From G020353115 sp964389685 (GTDB lineage: Bacteria > Bacteroidota > Bacteroidia > Bacteroidales > VadinHA17), in contig CAYMFM010000014.1 in NCBI GenBank assembly GCA_964389685.1, positions 4,917 to 68,916 on the forward strand: DNA of 64,000 nucleotides. The letters run 5' to 3'. The notes under the pieces are model-generated. The model was not told where the DNA came from, ran no database searches, and was given only the letters and a program-made list of their open reading frames with translations. The position numbers were made by a program, and so were the translations under genes. This document shows, piece by piece, positions 44,752 to 53,622 of the stretch. Every line of letters begins with the position of its first letter. Within the stretch, counting starts at the first letter, position 1.

Positions 44752-44766
44752 AGGGTGAAGGATGCG
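44746..44766 (+). repeat. Heptamer phrase array (GGRTGNN)
   Basis: GGATGAA, GGGTGAA, GGATGCG. The first unit contains the TGA stop codon (44749-44751) of the deacetylase-like gene, so the array begins within the coding end. Confidence 0.75.
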
Positions 44767-44786
44767 CCATAGGCGTGCCTTCGGCA
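44765..44786. repeat. 22-bp double hairpin, copy 2
   Basis: CGCC-ATA-GGCG followed by TGCC-TTC-GGCA. It is the reverse complement of 26523-26544 except for one loop base. Confidence 0.85.
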
Positions 44787-44812
44787 AAGGATGAAGGATT
44801 TCGAAGTGAGGG

Positions 44813-44872
44813 GTGAGTTGTGAGTCAATTGGGAAATGTTACAAGTTACGGGATATGGGTTAGGCTTACTGT
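44813..44872 (+). repeat. 60-bp direct repeat, copy 1
   Basis: Matches 45902-45961 at 59 of 60 positions (T versus G at one site). Internally it is made of 7-bp phrases: GTGAGTT, GTGAGTC, and further GTTACAA, GTTACGG, GATATGG, GTTAGGC. Confidence 0.95.
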
Positions 44873-44921
44873 ATTCATTTTTATGCCCCCTGGGAGCAAA
44901 ACGTTGGTAGATGCTGCTCTT

Positions 44922-44987
44922 TCACTTGTCACGCGTTACTCGTCACTTAACTGAGAACCTGGAACCGAAAACCGGAAACTGAGAACC
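44922..44987 (+). repeat. Two adjoining heptamer arrays ahead of the FemAB-like gene
   Basis: TCACTTG, TCACGCG, TTACTCG, TCACTTA (44922-44949), 3 bp, then GAGAACC, TGGAACC, GAAAACC, GGAAACT, GAGAACC (44953-44987). The last unit ends 3 bp before the ATG, so it occupies the ribosome-binding region and the gene has no Shine-Dalgarno sequence. Confidence 0.85.
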
Positions 44988-44990
44988 AGA

Positions 44991-45905
44991 ATGATCGCAT
45001 TCATTTCTCATCAGCAGATCGATAAACAGAAATGGGACAGCTGCATTGCCGGATCAGAATGTGGCCGGATTTATGCCTATTCCTGGTTTCTTGACCTGAT
45101 TTGTCCGGGCTGGAATGGATTGGTCGAAGATGATTATCAGGCTGTACTCCCGCTTACCTGGGGAAGAAAGTTCGGCATATCCTACCTGTATCAGCCCTTT
45201 TTTTCCCAACAGCTGGGGGTTTTCTCCGAAGCACTCCCTGACCGGGATAAAATCAATGCGTTTCTTGCCGCCATTCCGGAAACCTATCGATTGATCGATA
45301 TTTGTTTGAATTCATCCAATGATGTAACCCCACGCCAGTTTCAGGTATTCAGCAATAAAACACATGAACTGGAACTAACCGGCGGTCACGAAGAATTGTT
45401 TCGCAGTTATTCGGATAATACAAAAAGGAATATTAAAAAGGCAGTTGATCATAACGTTTCAGTCATTCGTGAAAACAGGCTGGATGATCTGATTGCAATG
45501 TTCCGGTCGAACCAGGGGAGATTCTATCCGAAGATTAAGTCTTATCATTATTCCCGCCTCAAATCCATCATGCTGGAGGGCATTAATCGGGAAGCAGGAA
45601 AGACATACCTGGCGGTAAGTGCCAACGGATCGATTTGTGCCGGAGCTTATTTTATCCATTCAAACCGTCGTTATGTCTTCCTGTTCTCGGGAAACATTCC
45701 GGAAAGCCGGGAGAATGGAGCCATGTTCCTGCTGATCGACCGGTTCATCCGGGATCATGCCGGTGAGGACAGCCTGCTCGATTTCATGGGATCAAACAGG
45801 GAGAGCCTGGCAAGATTTTATGCAGGGTTTGGCGCACGGGAGGTTCGTTATCCCGGCATAAAACAGAACCGACTGCCCTGGATGGTGAAATGGGTTAAGA
45901 AGTGA
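44991..45905 (+). CDS. FemAB/GNAT-fold acyltransferase-like protein
   Basis: 304 residues with a two-lobed GNAT/FemAB-like pattern. The N-lobe holds GRIYAYSWFLDLICPGWNGL. The C-lobe holds SDNTKRNIKKAVDHNVSV and a late MFLLIDRFIRDHAGEDSLLDFMGS, a typical start for the last GNAT helix. It likely transfers an acyl or aminoacyl group in cell-wall or surface-polymer modification; the substrate is unknown. The gene is framed by 60-bp direct repeats, the second of which overlaps its stop codon, so it may have been duplicated or inserted as a unit. Confidence 0.7.
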   Translation: MIAFISHQQIDKQKWDSCIAGSECGRIYAYSWFLDLICPGWNGLVEDDYQAVLPLTWGRKFGISYLYQPFFSQQLGVFSEALPDRDKINAFLAAIPETYRLIDICLNSSNDVTPRQFQVFSNKTHELELTGGHEELFRSYSDNTKRNIKKAVDHNVSVIRENRLDDLIAMFRSNQGRFYPKIKSYHYSRLKSIMLEGINREAGKTYLAVSANGSICAGAYFIHSNRRYVFLFSGNIPESRENGAMFLLIDRFIRDHAGEDSLLDFMGSNRESLARFYAGFGAREVRYPGIKQNRLPWMVKWVKK

Positions 45906-45961
45906 GTTGTGAGTCAAGTGGGAAATGTTACAAGTTACGGGATATGGGTTAGGCTTACTGT
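45902..45961 (+). repeat. 60-bp direct repeat, copy 2
   Basis: 59/60 match to 44813-44872. It overlaps the TGA stop of the FemAB-like gene and ends 21 bp before the DUF4251 gene. Confidence 0.95.
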
Positions 45962-45981
45962 CTTTCACGATAAATAGAAAA

Positions 45982-46581
45982 ATGAATCATATTATGACCT
46001 CATTTACTGGAAGAAGTATTTTATTTTGTTCCTTGTTTTTCATTGCGATCACTGTTTTTGCGCAAACTGAAAGCGGTGATGATCGGAGAGCGTTGCGCAA
46101 GAAAGCCAGACAGGAGAAGAAAGAGGCGGAAAGGATGGAGATGTTCAGGCGTGCGATGATCATAAAAAAGATGCTGGAAGACCGGCAATTCGTGTTGGAA
46201 ACCGAATTATTGCAACCATATGACGGGTCTCCCGAACCCGTCGATCCATCCCGCAATTTTATCTATGTCGATTCTGCAAAATGCGCCATCCAGCTCGGTG
46301 CAGTATACACGCTGGGAGGAAGTTCAATGTATGGAACCATTGCGGAAGGGAAGATCAGTACATACAGAATCAGGGGCAAAGGGGAAAAATCGATAACTTA
46401 TACAGTTGATTTCAATGTAAATACATCGACCGGCCTGTTACTTATCCGCATTATTGTTTCAGCTGATGGAAGAGCCACGGCATCCGTTAGCACGCCTTCT
46501 ATTAGTGGTAAACTAATCTATTCCGGCAGACTGGTATCGCACCGTGATTCACAGGTTTTCAAAGGATTCTCCAAAGATTAA
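45982..46581 (+). CDS. DUF4251-domain secreted protein
   Basis: 199 residues from the ATG at 45982, chosen because a longer frame would run through the 60-bp repeat and because a signal peptide (SILFCSLFFIAITVFA) follows. A Lys/Arg/Glu-rich helical segment (about 30-60) is followed by a DUF4251 beta domain (about 65-199) with FIYVDSAKCAIQLGAVYTLGG and the LIYSGRLV end. The family is largely confined to Bacteroidota and its function is unknown. Confidence 0.8.
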   Translation: MNHIMTSFTGRSILFCSLFFIAITVFAQTESGDDRRALRKKARQEKKEAERMEMFRRAMIIKKMLEDRQFVLETELLQPYDGSPEPVDPSRNFIYVDSAKCAIQLGAVYTLGGSSMYGTIAEGKISTYRIRGKGEKSITYTVDFNVNTSTGLLLIRIIVSADGRATASVSTPSISGKLIYSGRLVSHRDSQVFKGFSKD

Positions 46582-46647
46582 TATACAAGTAACGGCTTGA
46601 AAATCGGTTGGTATGATTATGGTGCAAGGTTTTATATTCCTCCTTAT

Positions 46648-47634
46648 TCAGGGGAGATTAATTTCCAGCCATTCCAGTGTTTTTTCCACCCCCTCCCGGA
46701 ATGTTCCCGGAACATAACCCAATTCGGTTATTGCCTTATCATTCGTTATGGAGGAGTTGTGAAAGTACTTCCTGACCCACCCCGGGGTTAACAGGGGTGT
46801 TCTACCTGTGATCCTTGCAAACAGCAACATCGCTGAAGCAGCAATCATTGCCATTACCCTCGGGATCCTGATCATGAAAAAGTTCCTGTGAATGATGTCC
46901 GAAATGGTATTAAAAAAATCGGTATAGCTTATGTTGTCTCCACCTAACAGGTACCCCTCTCCTGACCGGCCATGCTCCATAGCCCTGATCATGCCATCCA
47001 CAAGATTATCAATGTATACATAATTACCTGTTTTCTTTCCGTTTCCGGGTATGATTCTCCATTTACCCAGGGCATACTGCTGCATCAGTTTTGTTGCCGA
47101 GTTGCTCTGGTTGAGTGGCCCGGGTCCGAAAACGCGGGTAGGGTATACTATAATAATATGCAATCCCTCTTTTGCAAATTCCTGAGTGATCTGATCCGCC
47201 ATCCATTTTGTTCTCTCATACTCGGTAAAAAACCGGGTTTTTCTGACCGTCGATTCATCAACCGGTCCATTAACAGAGGGTCCCAGGACTCCGGCTGTTG
47301 AGGCTACCACAACTTTCTCAACGTTCATCTCCCTGGCTGCATCAAGGATAATCCTTGTTCCTTCGACATTGAACTTCTGAAAAACAGTGGGGTCTTCTGA
47401 CCATACTTTTGTGCAGGCTGCAAGATGAAAAACCTGGTCACACCCCTTCATGGCTTTCCTGACACATTCGCCGTCGGTAATATCTCCGGTAAAGAAGCGT
47501 ATCTTTTCGTGCATGAACATACCAGCCTTGCCGGGATCTCTTGACAGGACATGCACGGTATGACCAAGTGACATCAATTTTTCTGAAAGGCTGAAACCAA
47601 TGAATCCGGTTGCACCGGTAATCAGAATATCCAT
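46648..47634 (-). CDS. NAD-dependent epimerase/dehydratase family protein
   Basis: 328-residue extended SDR. Rossmann motif ITGATGFIGFSL (residues 4-15), Thr/Ser in STAGVLG near 113 and the catalytic YERTK (about 138-142). The C-terminal substrate domain is less conserved. The profile resembles dihydroflavonol reductase/hopanoid HpnA-like enzymes. Substrate unknown. It converges with the DUF4251 gene. Confidence 0.85.
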   Translation of the reverse strand: MDILITGATGFIGFSLSEKLMSLGHTVHVLSRDPGKAGMFMHEKIRFFTGDITDGECVRKAMKGCDQVFHLAACTKVWSEDPTVFQKFNVEGTRIILDAAREMNVEKVVVASTAGVLGPSVNGPVDESTVRKTRFFTEYERTKWMADQITQEFAKEGLHIIIVYPTRVFGPGPLNQSNSATKLMQQYALGKWRIIPGNGKKTGNYVYIDNLVDGMIRAMEHGRSGEGYLLGGDNISYTDFFNTISDIIHRNFFMIRIPRVMAMIAASAMLLFARITGRTPLLTPGWVRKYFHNSSITNDKAITELGYVPGTFREGVEKTLEWLEINLP

Positions 47635-47760
47635 GTTTACAAAATAAAGATCTATTGTGTATGATCGGCAATGGACCGAATGAAACCCTCATCTTTAAAG
47701 GTTTCAATTTAAAAGCGTCATAAAAGAAACGTTACAAAGGTAAAGGTTTAAAATAAAATG

Positions 47761-47768
47761 TATTTTTG
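47761..47768 (+). promoter_or_regulatory. Bacteroidetes -7 promoter element for APS reductase gene
   Basis: TATTTTTG, an exact TAnnTTTG match, 37 bp before the ATG at 47806. An in-frame ATG at 47758 would lie inside this element, which argues against that start. Confidence 0.45.
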
Positions 47769-47805
47769 TCATCTTAAAATTCTTACTGTGATGGGTGGTG
47801 ACATT

Positions 47806-48522
47806 ATGCAAAAGGAGAGGATCAGGGAGCTGAATCAGCGGTTGAAGGATGCTGAGTCGCAAGAGGTGCTTCGTTATTTACTGGAAGAATCCGGAAAAAA
47901 GATGGTTTTTGCCACAAGCATGGGCACTGAGGACCAGGTGCTGATTCATATGATCAACGAAATTGATCCCTCGATACCGGTTTTTACTCTGGATACAGGC
48001 AGGATCTTTCCCGAGACGTATGACCTGATAGAGAGAACGGAAGAAAAATACGAGGTACGCATAAGGATTCTTTTTCCGGACAGGGACCGGGTTGAGGAGA
48101 TGGTGAATAAAAAAGGAATAAACTTGTTTTATCGCAGCATTGAGAACAGGGAACTTTGCTGCCAGATCCGGAAAAATGATCCTTTGAAGAGGGCGCTGAA
48201 GGATTTTGATGCTTGGATATGCGGATTAAGAAGGGAACAATCCAGACACCGGTCATCGAATGAACTGGTTGAGTGGGATGATCAGCATCAGATGATTAAA
48301 GTAAACCCCCTGATAAACTGGACATCAGACCAGGTATGGGAGTTCATTAAAAGCCATAGGATCCCTTACAATGTTTTACACGATAAGGGGTATCCGAGCA
48401 TTGGTTGCCAGCCATGTACACGGGCAGTGATTCCCGGTGAAGATTTCCGGTCGGGTCGCTGGTGGTGGGAGAAGTCGGACCATAAGGAGTGCGGCATCCA
48501 CCGGAAACCGGAAAAGAAATAA
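47806..48522 (+). CDS. cysH: Assimilatory adenylyl-sulfate (APS) reductase, [4Fe-4S] type
   Basis: 238 residues from the ATG at 47806; 47758 and 47791 are in-frame alternatives. It belongs to the PAPS/APS reductase (CysH) family: phosphate-binding TSMGTEDQVL (37-46), LDTGRIFPETY (62-72), and the C-terminal ECGIH motif with catalytic Cys229. Two Cys pairs, CC at 118-119 and CxxC at 201-204, are the [4Fe-4S] ligands that mark reductases using APS rather than PAPS. It reduces APS to sulfite with thioredoxin in sulfate assimilation. No sulfate adenylyltransferase or sulfite reductase gene is in the window. Confidence 0.92.
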   Translation: MQKERIRELNQRLKDAESQEVLRYLLEESGKKMVFATSMGTEDQVLIHMINEIDPSIPVFTLDTGRIFPETYDLIERTEEKYEVRIRILFPDRDRVEEMVNKKGINLFYRSIENRELCCQIRKNDPLKRALKDFDAWICGLRREQSRHRSSNELVEWDDQHQMIKVNPLINWTSDQVWEFIKSHRIPYNVLHDKGYPSIGCQPCTRAVIPGEDFRSGRWWWEKSDHKECGIHRKPEKK

Positions 48523-48554
48523 CGTTACTGCGAGATACTGCACCTGTAGTAGGA

Positions 48555-49028
48555 TCATTCAAAGAAGAATTCACTGTGATCGGGCAGCCCCATTCGTTCG
48601 AGTGCTTGGTCACCCGTAAAGATAAAATACCGGATCAGGCCTGTGGAACACAGCACCCCGTCGGAATCATAAATGTGCGTTTCAATGTCAGCAATCCGGC
48701 GGTTCATCTCAACCATTTTCCCTGTTACCTTAACTTTGCCTTTGCTGACAAACAGCGGTTTCCTGAACCGGATTTCCATGGAGGAGGTAAATCCTCCGCA
48801 TTTACCCAGAACGAAAACAACCCAGCTTGCCAGTTCATCCATCAGGGTGGATTGAATTCCGCCGTGAACCACTCCCGGATAACCCTGCATGTTTTCATCC
48901 GGATCCCAATAGCAGACCAGTGTATTGTCCTCTTTAAAAAACTCAAGCCTGAGCCCTATCGGATTGCTTGGGCTGCATCCGAAGCATTTATTCACCGCCG
49001 GATCAAACGGATTCCTTATTTTTTTCAT
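48555..49028 (-). CDS. PaaI/YbgC-like hotdog thioesterase
   Basis: 157 residues from the ATG at 49028 (MKKIRNPFDPAVNKCFGCSPSNPIGL, the common opening of this group). A single hotdog domain contains YPGVVHGGIQSTLMDE, the substrate/CoA-binding helix and loop of 4HBT enzymes. The N-terminal CFGCSPSNPIGL is a recurring short motif in these proteins. Probably an acyl-CoA thioesterase; substrate unknown. It converges on cysH with 32 bp between. Confidence 0.85.
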   Translation of the reverse strand: MKKIRNPFDPAVNKCFGCSPSNPIGLRLEFFKEDNTLVCYWDPDENMQGYPGVVHGGIQSTLMDELASWVVFVLGKCGGFTSSMEIRFRKPLFVSKGKVKVTGKMVEMNRRIADIETHIYDSDGVLCSTGLIRYFIFTGDQALERMGLPDHSEFFFE

Positions 49029-49103
49029 AAGATTGGGTTGTGTGAAAAAATCCCCCATAAAGGCGTATTTCAATCTTGCATATTAAGCTTTCACTGGTTT
49101 TCC

Positions 49104-49607
49104 TTAATCGGTTTCACGAAGGGAAGACAGAATCTTTGAAAGAATGTTCATGGCATTTTCAGAACCGATCTTGCCCAGGAAATCAAAGATATTCTGTTCC
49201 AACGTTTCCCTGCTCGATTCTTTTATCAATTTTTCCAGCTCTTTGTATTGTGAGATTTTCAGTTCATCTTCCAGGGCAGCCTTGATAATGTCGGTTGCCG
49301 GTTTTTTATTCTCCTCAACCTTCTCCGGTACTCCGATGGTTTCCAGTTCCGTTATGCATACTTCCAGGATCTCTCTTCCCTTCTTTTTGCAGACATCGAA
49401 ATGAGCCGACGTGCCCAGCGTGTCCCGCAATGACCAGCTGCTCAGGTCATAATGGATCTCGTTAATTTTTTTGATTTTCTCGGAGTCCGGGCCGAAGATT
49501 CGGTCCAGAACCAGCGTCGTGGAATCTTTCCAGGAGTCAAGATCGAAATCTTTCGAATCGAGCTTTTTGATCTGTTTTTGAAGAAGTGTTATGTATTTCT
49601 CTTTCAT
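49104..49607 (-). CDS. Hypothetical helical protein
   Basis: 167 residues, almost entirely alpha-helical and charged, with no signal peptide or membrane segment. The pattern LDSKDFDLDSWKDSTTLVLDRIFG at the N-terminus (in two parts, about 16-39) and WSLRDTLGTSAHFDVCKKKGREIL in the middle (about 73-97) are the most structured-looking motifs. I recognise similar proteins only as uncharacterised ones. It is downstream of the propeller-SpoIIE gene, 15 bp after its stop in the opposite reading order on the same strand. Function not predicted. Confidence 0.6.
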   Translation of the reverse strand: MKEKYITLLQKQIKKLDSKDFDLDSWKDSTTLVLDRIFGPDSEKIKKINEIHYDLSSWSLRDTLGTSAHFDVCKKKGREILEVCITELETIGVPEKVEENKKPATDIIKAALEDELKISQYKELEKLIKESSRETLEQNIFDFLGKIGSENAMNILSKILSSLRETD

Positions 49608-49622
49608 GTTTACTGGTTTTGA

Positions 49623-52600
49623 TCACACCTTAATCCCAATAACTACCACATCATCGACCTGCGGCAGTTCACCTTTCCATTTCAAAAACATTTCATCAAG
49701 CACTTTCTTCTGCTCTTCCATCGGAAGATGGTTGTTCTTAATCAATAGATCCTTGAACGGTTTGTACTTGAATTTTTTCCCTTCAGGTCCGCCGAATTGA
49801 TCAGCATAGCCATCGGAAAAGAGGTAGATTGCGTCACCCGCGATGAGATTGATGGTATGGTTGGTAAAGGGTTGATTGTCTCTGGCATGAATGCCGATGG
49901 GCATTTTATCTCCCTTGGTTTCTGTAATTGTATCATTGTGAAGGAGATAGAGAGGATTGTTTGCTCCGGCAAATTGTAGCATTTGCTGTTTGGTGTCGAT
50001 GATACACAGTGCCATATCCATACCATCTTTTGTTTCACCCTCGGTTTCCTTTTGCCGGAGCGAATGGATTACATATTCTCTCAGTTGGTTAAGCAATTCA
50101 CTGGCATCAACTGTATCCATCCTGTTCACAATTTCATTCAGGTAGGCCACTCCCAGCATGCTCATAAAAGCTCCGGGGACACCATGCCCCGTGCAATCCA
50201 CCGCGGTAACGATCAATTTTCCATTCTTCTCCGTCATCCAGTAAAAATCACCGCTGACAATATCCTTCGGTTTGAACAGGATGAAATGGTCAGTGTAGTA
50301 CTTATTGATAATCTGAGTAGGGGGTAGCAGCGCGGTCTGGATTCTTCTGGCATAGTGAATGCTATCGGTAATTTCCTTTTTTTGCTGAGTGATCATATCC
50401 CGCTGCTGGGTTGCCAGGTCCCGTTGCGCTTCAATTTCATCCCGTTGTGCTTCGATTTCCTCTTTTTGGTGTACTACCTCAAGCGTACGTTCGCGCACTT
50501 TTTCTTCCAGGATCCTCTTTTCTCTCCTCAGGTTTCGTTCCCGGATCTTCACAAACCCCACAAATATTCCCAGTACAACCAGAGAAGATACAAGGAGGAA
50601 CCACCAGGTTTGCCAGAATGGAGGTTCCACGGAAAAGCTGAAAGTGGCCGGATACTCATTCCAGGTATCATCTTCGTTTGCTGACCGTACACTAAAGGTA
50701 TAATCCCCGGGTGGCAGGTTGGTGTAAGTCATCTCTCTCTTTTTACTTGGGATAGACCAGTTTTCATTAAATCCATCCAGCTTCCACTGGTAAGTCACAT
50801 AACTTGGCGATTTCAGGTAGATTCCGATGAATTCAAAAGAGAGTGAATTCTGGTTATAGGGAAGCACAAGGTTTTGAGGCAGCTTGAACCGGCCGGAAAC
50901 GCCGTCGGCAAAATTTGAATTTTCCCACAGGATATCGCGGTTGGGGATGGTTACACTGGTAATGTGTGTATAGGTTTCGATGTTGTCTGTACGTTCAGCC
51001 AGCGGATTATAACAGGTTACACCCTTTACTGTTCCAAACCAGATTCTCCCGGTATTATCCTTGCAAACGGAATTGCTGTGGGTTTCAATACCAAGGAATC
51101 CCTCTTCCTGTCCAAAGTGTTTTATCCGGATGATCTCTCCGGTTCGTGAAAAACTGATCTTATCAACCCCTTTCTCCGATCCTGCCCACAGGTTATCGTT
51201 ATCATCAAAAATCAGCTGGTTTATGGAGTTGGAGTGGAGTCCGTTGGCAATACTGATGTTCTTTCTTGATGTGGTGTCGATTCCCTCTTCGGTCAGCGTA
51301 TAGGTAAAGATCCCGCCACCTTTGGTCCCCAGGCATAGCTTCCCTGCGTCATCGCTGATGATGGTAGAAATATTATCCTGCGTCTCTTCAAGATGGTACT
51401 TGGTTATGCGGTTATCCCGGTACAGGGCAAATCCGTCATAATCAAAACCGATCCATATGTTTCCATACAAATCTTCATACAGGGAGGAAACGGGAAAGTC
51501 GGGGTAGCCTCCCTCCGGATTAAAATCGTGGATGGTTAACTCGTGCAAATTGCCCGTAGGACACTGGATAATACTGATGCCGGAAGCAGTTCCGATCCAG
51601 TAATTATGCTGTGAATCTTCCAGCATGGCCAGCACTTCATTATTTTTTAATCCATCTGATTTTTCAAGATTCCGCCGTACGATCAGATTGAAGATGGTGA
51701 TTCCTCCTTCTGTTCCGAACCAGATATTGCCGGCATTGTCCATCATCATGCTGCGGACAACATTATTGATTAAACCGGTCTCTTCAGTGATTTTTCTCAC
51801 CCTGAGGGTACCCTGGCTGAATTCCAGTTTGTTGACTCCTTCGTAGGTTCCCAGCCAGATGTTGTTTACCTGGTCAGCCAGAACAGTGTTTACCTGATTG
51901 TTGGAAAGGTTATCCTCTTCAGTGTAGTGAAAGAACATATCACCACTGTACCGGTTTATTCCTCCGAAAAATGTACCAAACCAGAGGTCTCCGGCGGATG
52001 TCCGGATGATGGAGCGGATCCGTGCATTGCTGAGCCCCTCCTTTTCGGTATAACTCTGGAACCGGTTTCCGGACAGTTTGCTGATCCCGTCTACGGTACC
52101 AAACCACATGTTCCCCTGGTTATCCTGGCAGATGGCCCGTATCCGGTTGTGGATCAAACCGTCCTCGGTAGTATATACCCTAAAGTCAGAGCCATCATAG
52201 CGTACAGCACCATCCTCTGTTCCAAACCAGAGGTTTTTTGAACCGTCTTCATAAATGACCAGAATGCGGTTATCCAACAGTCCGTCTTCCGTGGTAAAGT
52301 TTTCAAAGGTTCGCCCATTGAACCTGCTGATCCCGCCATCCGTACCAAACCACATGTATCCTCTTGAGTCTTTCAGCATGGCCCTCACCCGGTTGTGCAA
52401 CAAACCGTCCTCTGTGGTAAGGCATTCCACAATTCCCTCTTCCAGGTCCTTGTTTTTCAGGTTGAATTTACACACTCCCCCGCCGAATGTTCCGAACCAG
52501 AGGTTCCCCTGGTTATCCTGGCCAATGGACCTGACAATGTCGTTGGATAGCCCGGAACTTACATTATAATTGATAAATTCTTGACCATCAAATTTAGTCA

Positions 52601-52904
52601 CACCTTTGCCCTGTGTTCCAAACCAAAGATTCCCCTGGTCATCTTCGAATACACAGCGGATGATGTTATGACCGAGTCCATCCCCTACGGTATAGGTTTT
52701 AAAATTTTCTCCATCGAACACGGAAACCCCTCCTCCTTCTGTGGCGATCCATAAGAATCCTTTGGTATCTTCAATCATAGAATAAATCCCGGACCGGGGA
52801 AGTCCCTCCTCAATGGAATACCTTTTGAAATTATAATGCTGAGAATGAACAAGATTCCAGGAAAGAAGAAGGATTGCCAGAATGAAACTTGATTTCTTTC
52901 TCAT
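49623..52904 (-). CDS. Double beta-propeller, Y_Y_Y and SpoIIE sensor phosphatase
   Basis: 1093 residues. A signal peptide (1-21) is followed by fourteen propeller repeats of the N-[LI]-W-[FI]-G-T type (about 30-650), enough for two seven-blade propellers. Next come a Y_Y_Y domain (about 690-755; SLSFEFIGIYLKSPSYVTY, TNLPPGDYTFSVRSAN), one membrane helix (about 760-782), a coiled coil with the repeat EAQRDEIEAQRD (790-850) and a SpoIIE/PP2C phosphatase (about 880-1093). GDFYWM, VDCTGHGVPGAFMSML, FSDGYADQFGG and VDDVVVIG are present. It has the ectodomain of a hybrid two-component sensor but a phosphatase output. It should convert an extracellular signal to dephosphorylation of a Ser/Thr protein. 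Confidence 0.92.
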   Translation of the reverse strand: MRKKSSFILAILLLSWNLVHSQHYNFKRYSIEEGLPRSGIYSMIEDTKGFLWIATEGGGVSVFDGENFKTYTVGDGLGHNIIRCVFEDDQGNLWFGTQGKGVTKFDGQEFINYNVSSGLSNDIVRSIGQDNQGNLWFGTFGGGVCKFNLKNKDLEEGIVECLTTEDGLLHNRVRAMLKDSRGYMWFGTDGGISRFNGRTFENFTTEDGLLDNRILVIYEDGSKNLWFGTEDGAVRYDGSDFRVYTTEDGLIHNRIRAICQDNQGNMWFGTVDGISKLSGNRFQSYTEKEGLSNARIRSIIRTSAGDLWFGTFFGGINRYSGDMFFHYTEEDNLSNNQVNTVLADQVNNIWLGTYEGVNKLEFSQGTLRVRKITEETGLINNVVRSMMMDNAGNIWFGTEGGITIFNLIVRRNLEKSDGLKNNEVLAMLEDSQHNYWIGTASGISIIQCPTGNLHELTIHDFNPEGGYPDFPVSSLYEDLYGNIWIGFDYDGFALYRDNRITKYHLEETQDNISTIISDDAGKLCLGTKGGGIFTYTLTEEGIDTTSRKNISIANGLHSNSINQLIFDDNDNLWAGSEKGVDKISFSRTGEIIRIKHFGQEEGFLGIETHSNSVCKDNTGRIWFGTVKGVTCYNPLAERTDNIETYTHITSVTIPNRDILWENSNFADGVSGRFKLPQNLVLPYNQNSLSFEFIGIYLKSPSYVTYQWKLDGFNENWSIPSKKREMTYTNLPPGDYTFSVRSANEDDTWNEYPATFSFSVEPPFWQTWWFLLVSSLVVLGIFVGFVKIRERNLRREKRILEEKVRERTLEVVHQKEEIEAQRDEIEAQRDLATQQRDMITQQKKEITDSIHYARRIQTALLPPTQIINKYYTDHFILFKPKDIVSGDFYWMTEKNGKLIVTAVDCTGHGVPGAFMSMLGVAYLNEIVNRMDTVDASELLNQLREYVIHSLRQKETEGETKDGMDMALCIIDTKQQMLQFAGANNPLYLLHNDTITETKGDKMPIGIHARDNQPFTNHTINLIAGDAIYLFSDGYADQFGGPEGKKFKYKPFKDLLIKNNHLPMEEQKKVLDEMFLKWKGELPQVDDVVVIGIKV

Positions 52905-52946
52905 CTTTTCAGACGTTTACATCAGAACCTTAAAATTACACTTTTT

Positions 52947-53504
52947 TTAACGATGATTGCTGAAATTTTTCCGGATAATTCTTCTCCTCTCCCTCAAACC
53001 CCGAAATGAAAAATAAATAAGGATACCACATAAAAAGAGCAGCAGAATGGCTGCAATAACGGAATTGATCGTTAATTCATACATGGCTGTTTGTATTATA
53101 ATACCATTTACGGCACCGAAAATCATAAAAATTGCGATTCCCAGTACAATCGAGTCATAGATGTTGGAAAGCCGAAGCGAAGTCCGGTACAGGGGCGATT
53201 TTTTGAATTGTTCGAATCGTTTCTTCGCCTGGTAAGCAGCCCTTGCCCTGGCTTTCTCCCGTTCATAACTTACCCATTCACGGTATTTCTCCTCCATGGC
53301 CTCTTTGGAGTAATACTGAGGCTGGGTTTTGAGGTTTATAAGGAATTCATACGCTTCATTAACCTCAATAAATTTTTCATGGGCATTGGGATCTTTGCTT
53401 ATATCCGGGTGATACATTTTTGCTTTAATCCGGTAAGCCCTCTTTATATCATCCAGGTCAGCATCCTCCGGCAAACCAAGTATCCTGTAGTACTTAAATG
53501 CCAT
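52947..53504 (-). CDS. DnaJ-domain membrane protein
   Basis: 185 residues. An N-terminal J domain (residues 1-65) has the HPD motif at 32-34 (KAKMYHPDISKDPNAHEKF). A basic helix follows (EREKARARAAYQAKKRFEQF), then two membrane helices (about 112-132 and 140-160) and a basic tail. J proteins stimulate DnaK ATPase; this one would recruit DnaK to the membrane. No Gly/Phe or zinc-finger region, so it is a type III J protein. It is transcribed in the same direction as the SpoIIE sensor gene, 42 bp upstream of it. Confidence 0.88.
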   Translation of the reverse strand: MAFKYYRILGLPEDADLDDIKRAYRIKAKMYHPDISKDPNAHEKFIEVNEAYEFLINLKTQPQYYSKEAMEEKYREWVSYEREKARARAAYQAKKRFEQFKKSPLYRTSLRLSNIYDSIVLGIAIFMIFGAVNGIIIQTAMYELTINSVIAAILLLFLCGILIYFSFRGLRERRRIIRKNFSNHR

Positions 53505-53622
53505 AACAAACGATTCGTGATATGCAAGATACTGAAATAATCAGGGATATGAAATGATTGATGTCCATTTGTCGCCCTGTTTCCCTTGAAAATGTTAATT
53601 TTATGATCAGGATGGAGTAACC

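Noticed and set aside
47758..47805. Upstream ATG at 47758 as the cysH start
   Set aside because: It overlaps a -7 promoter element and adds residues not typical of the family.
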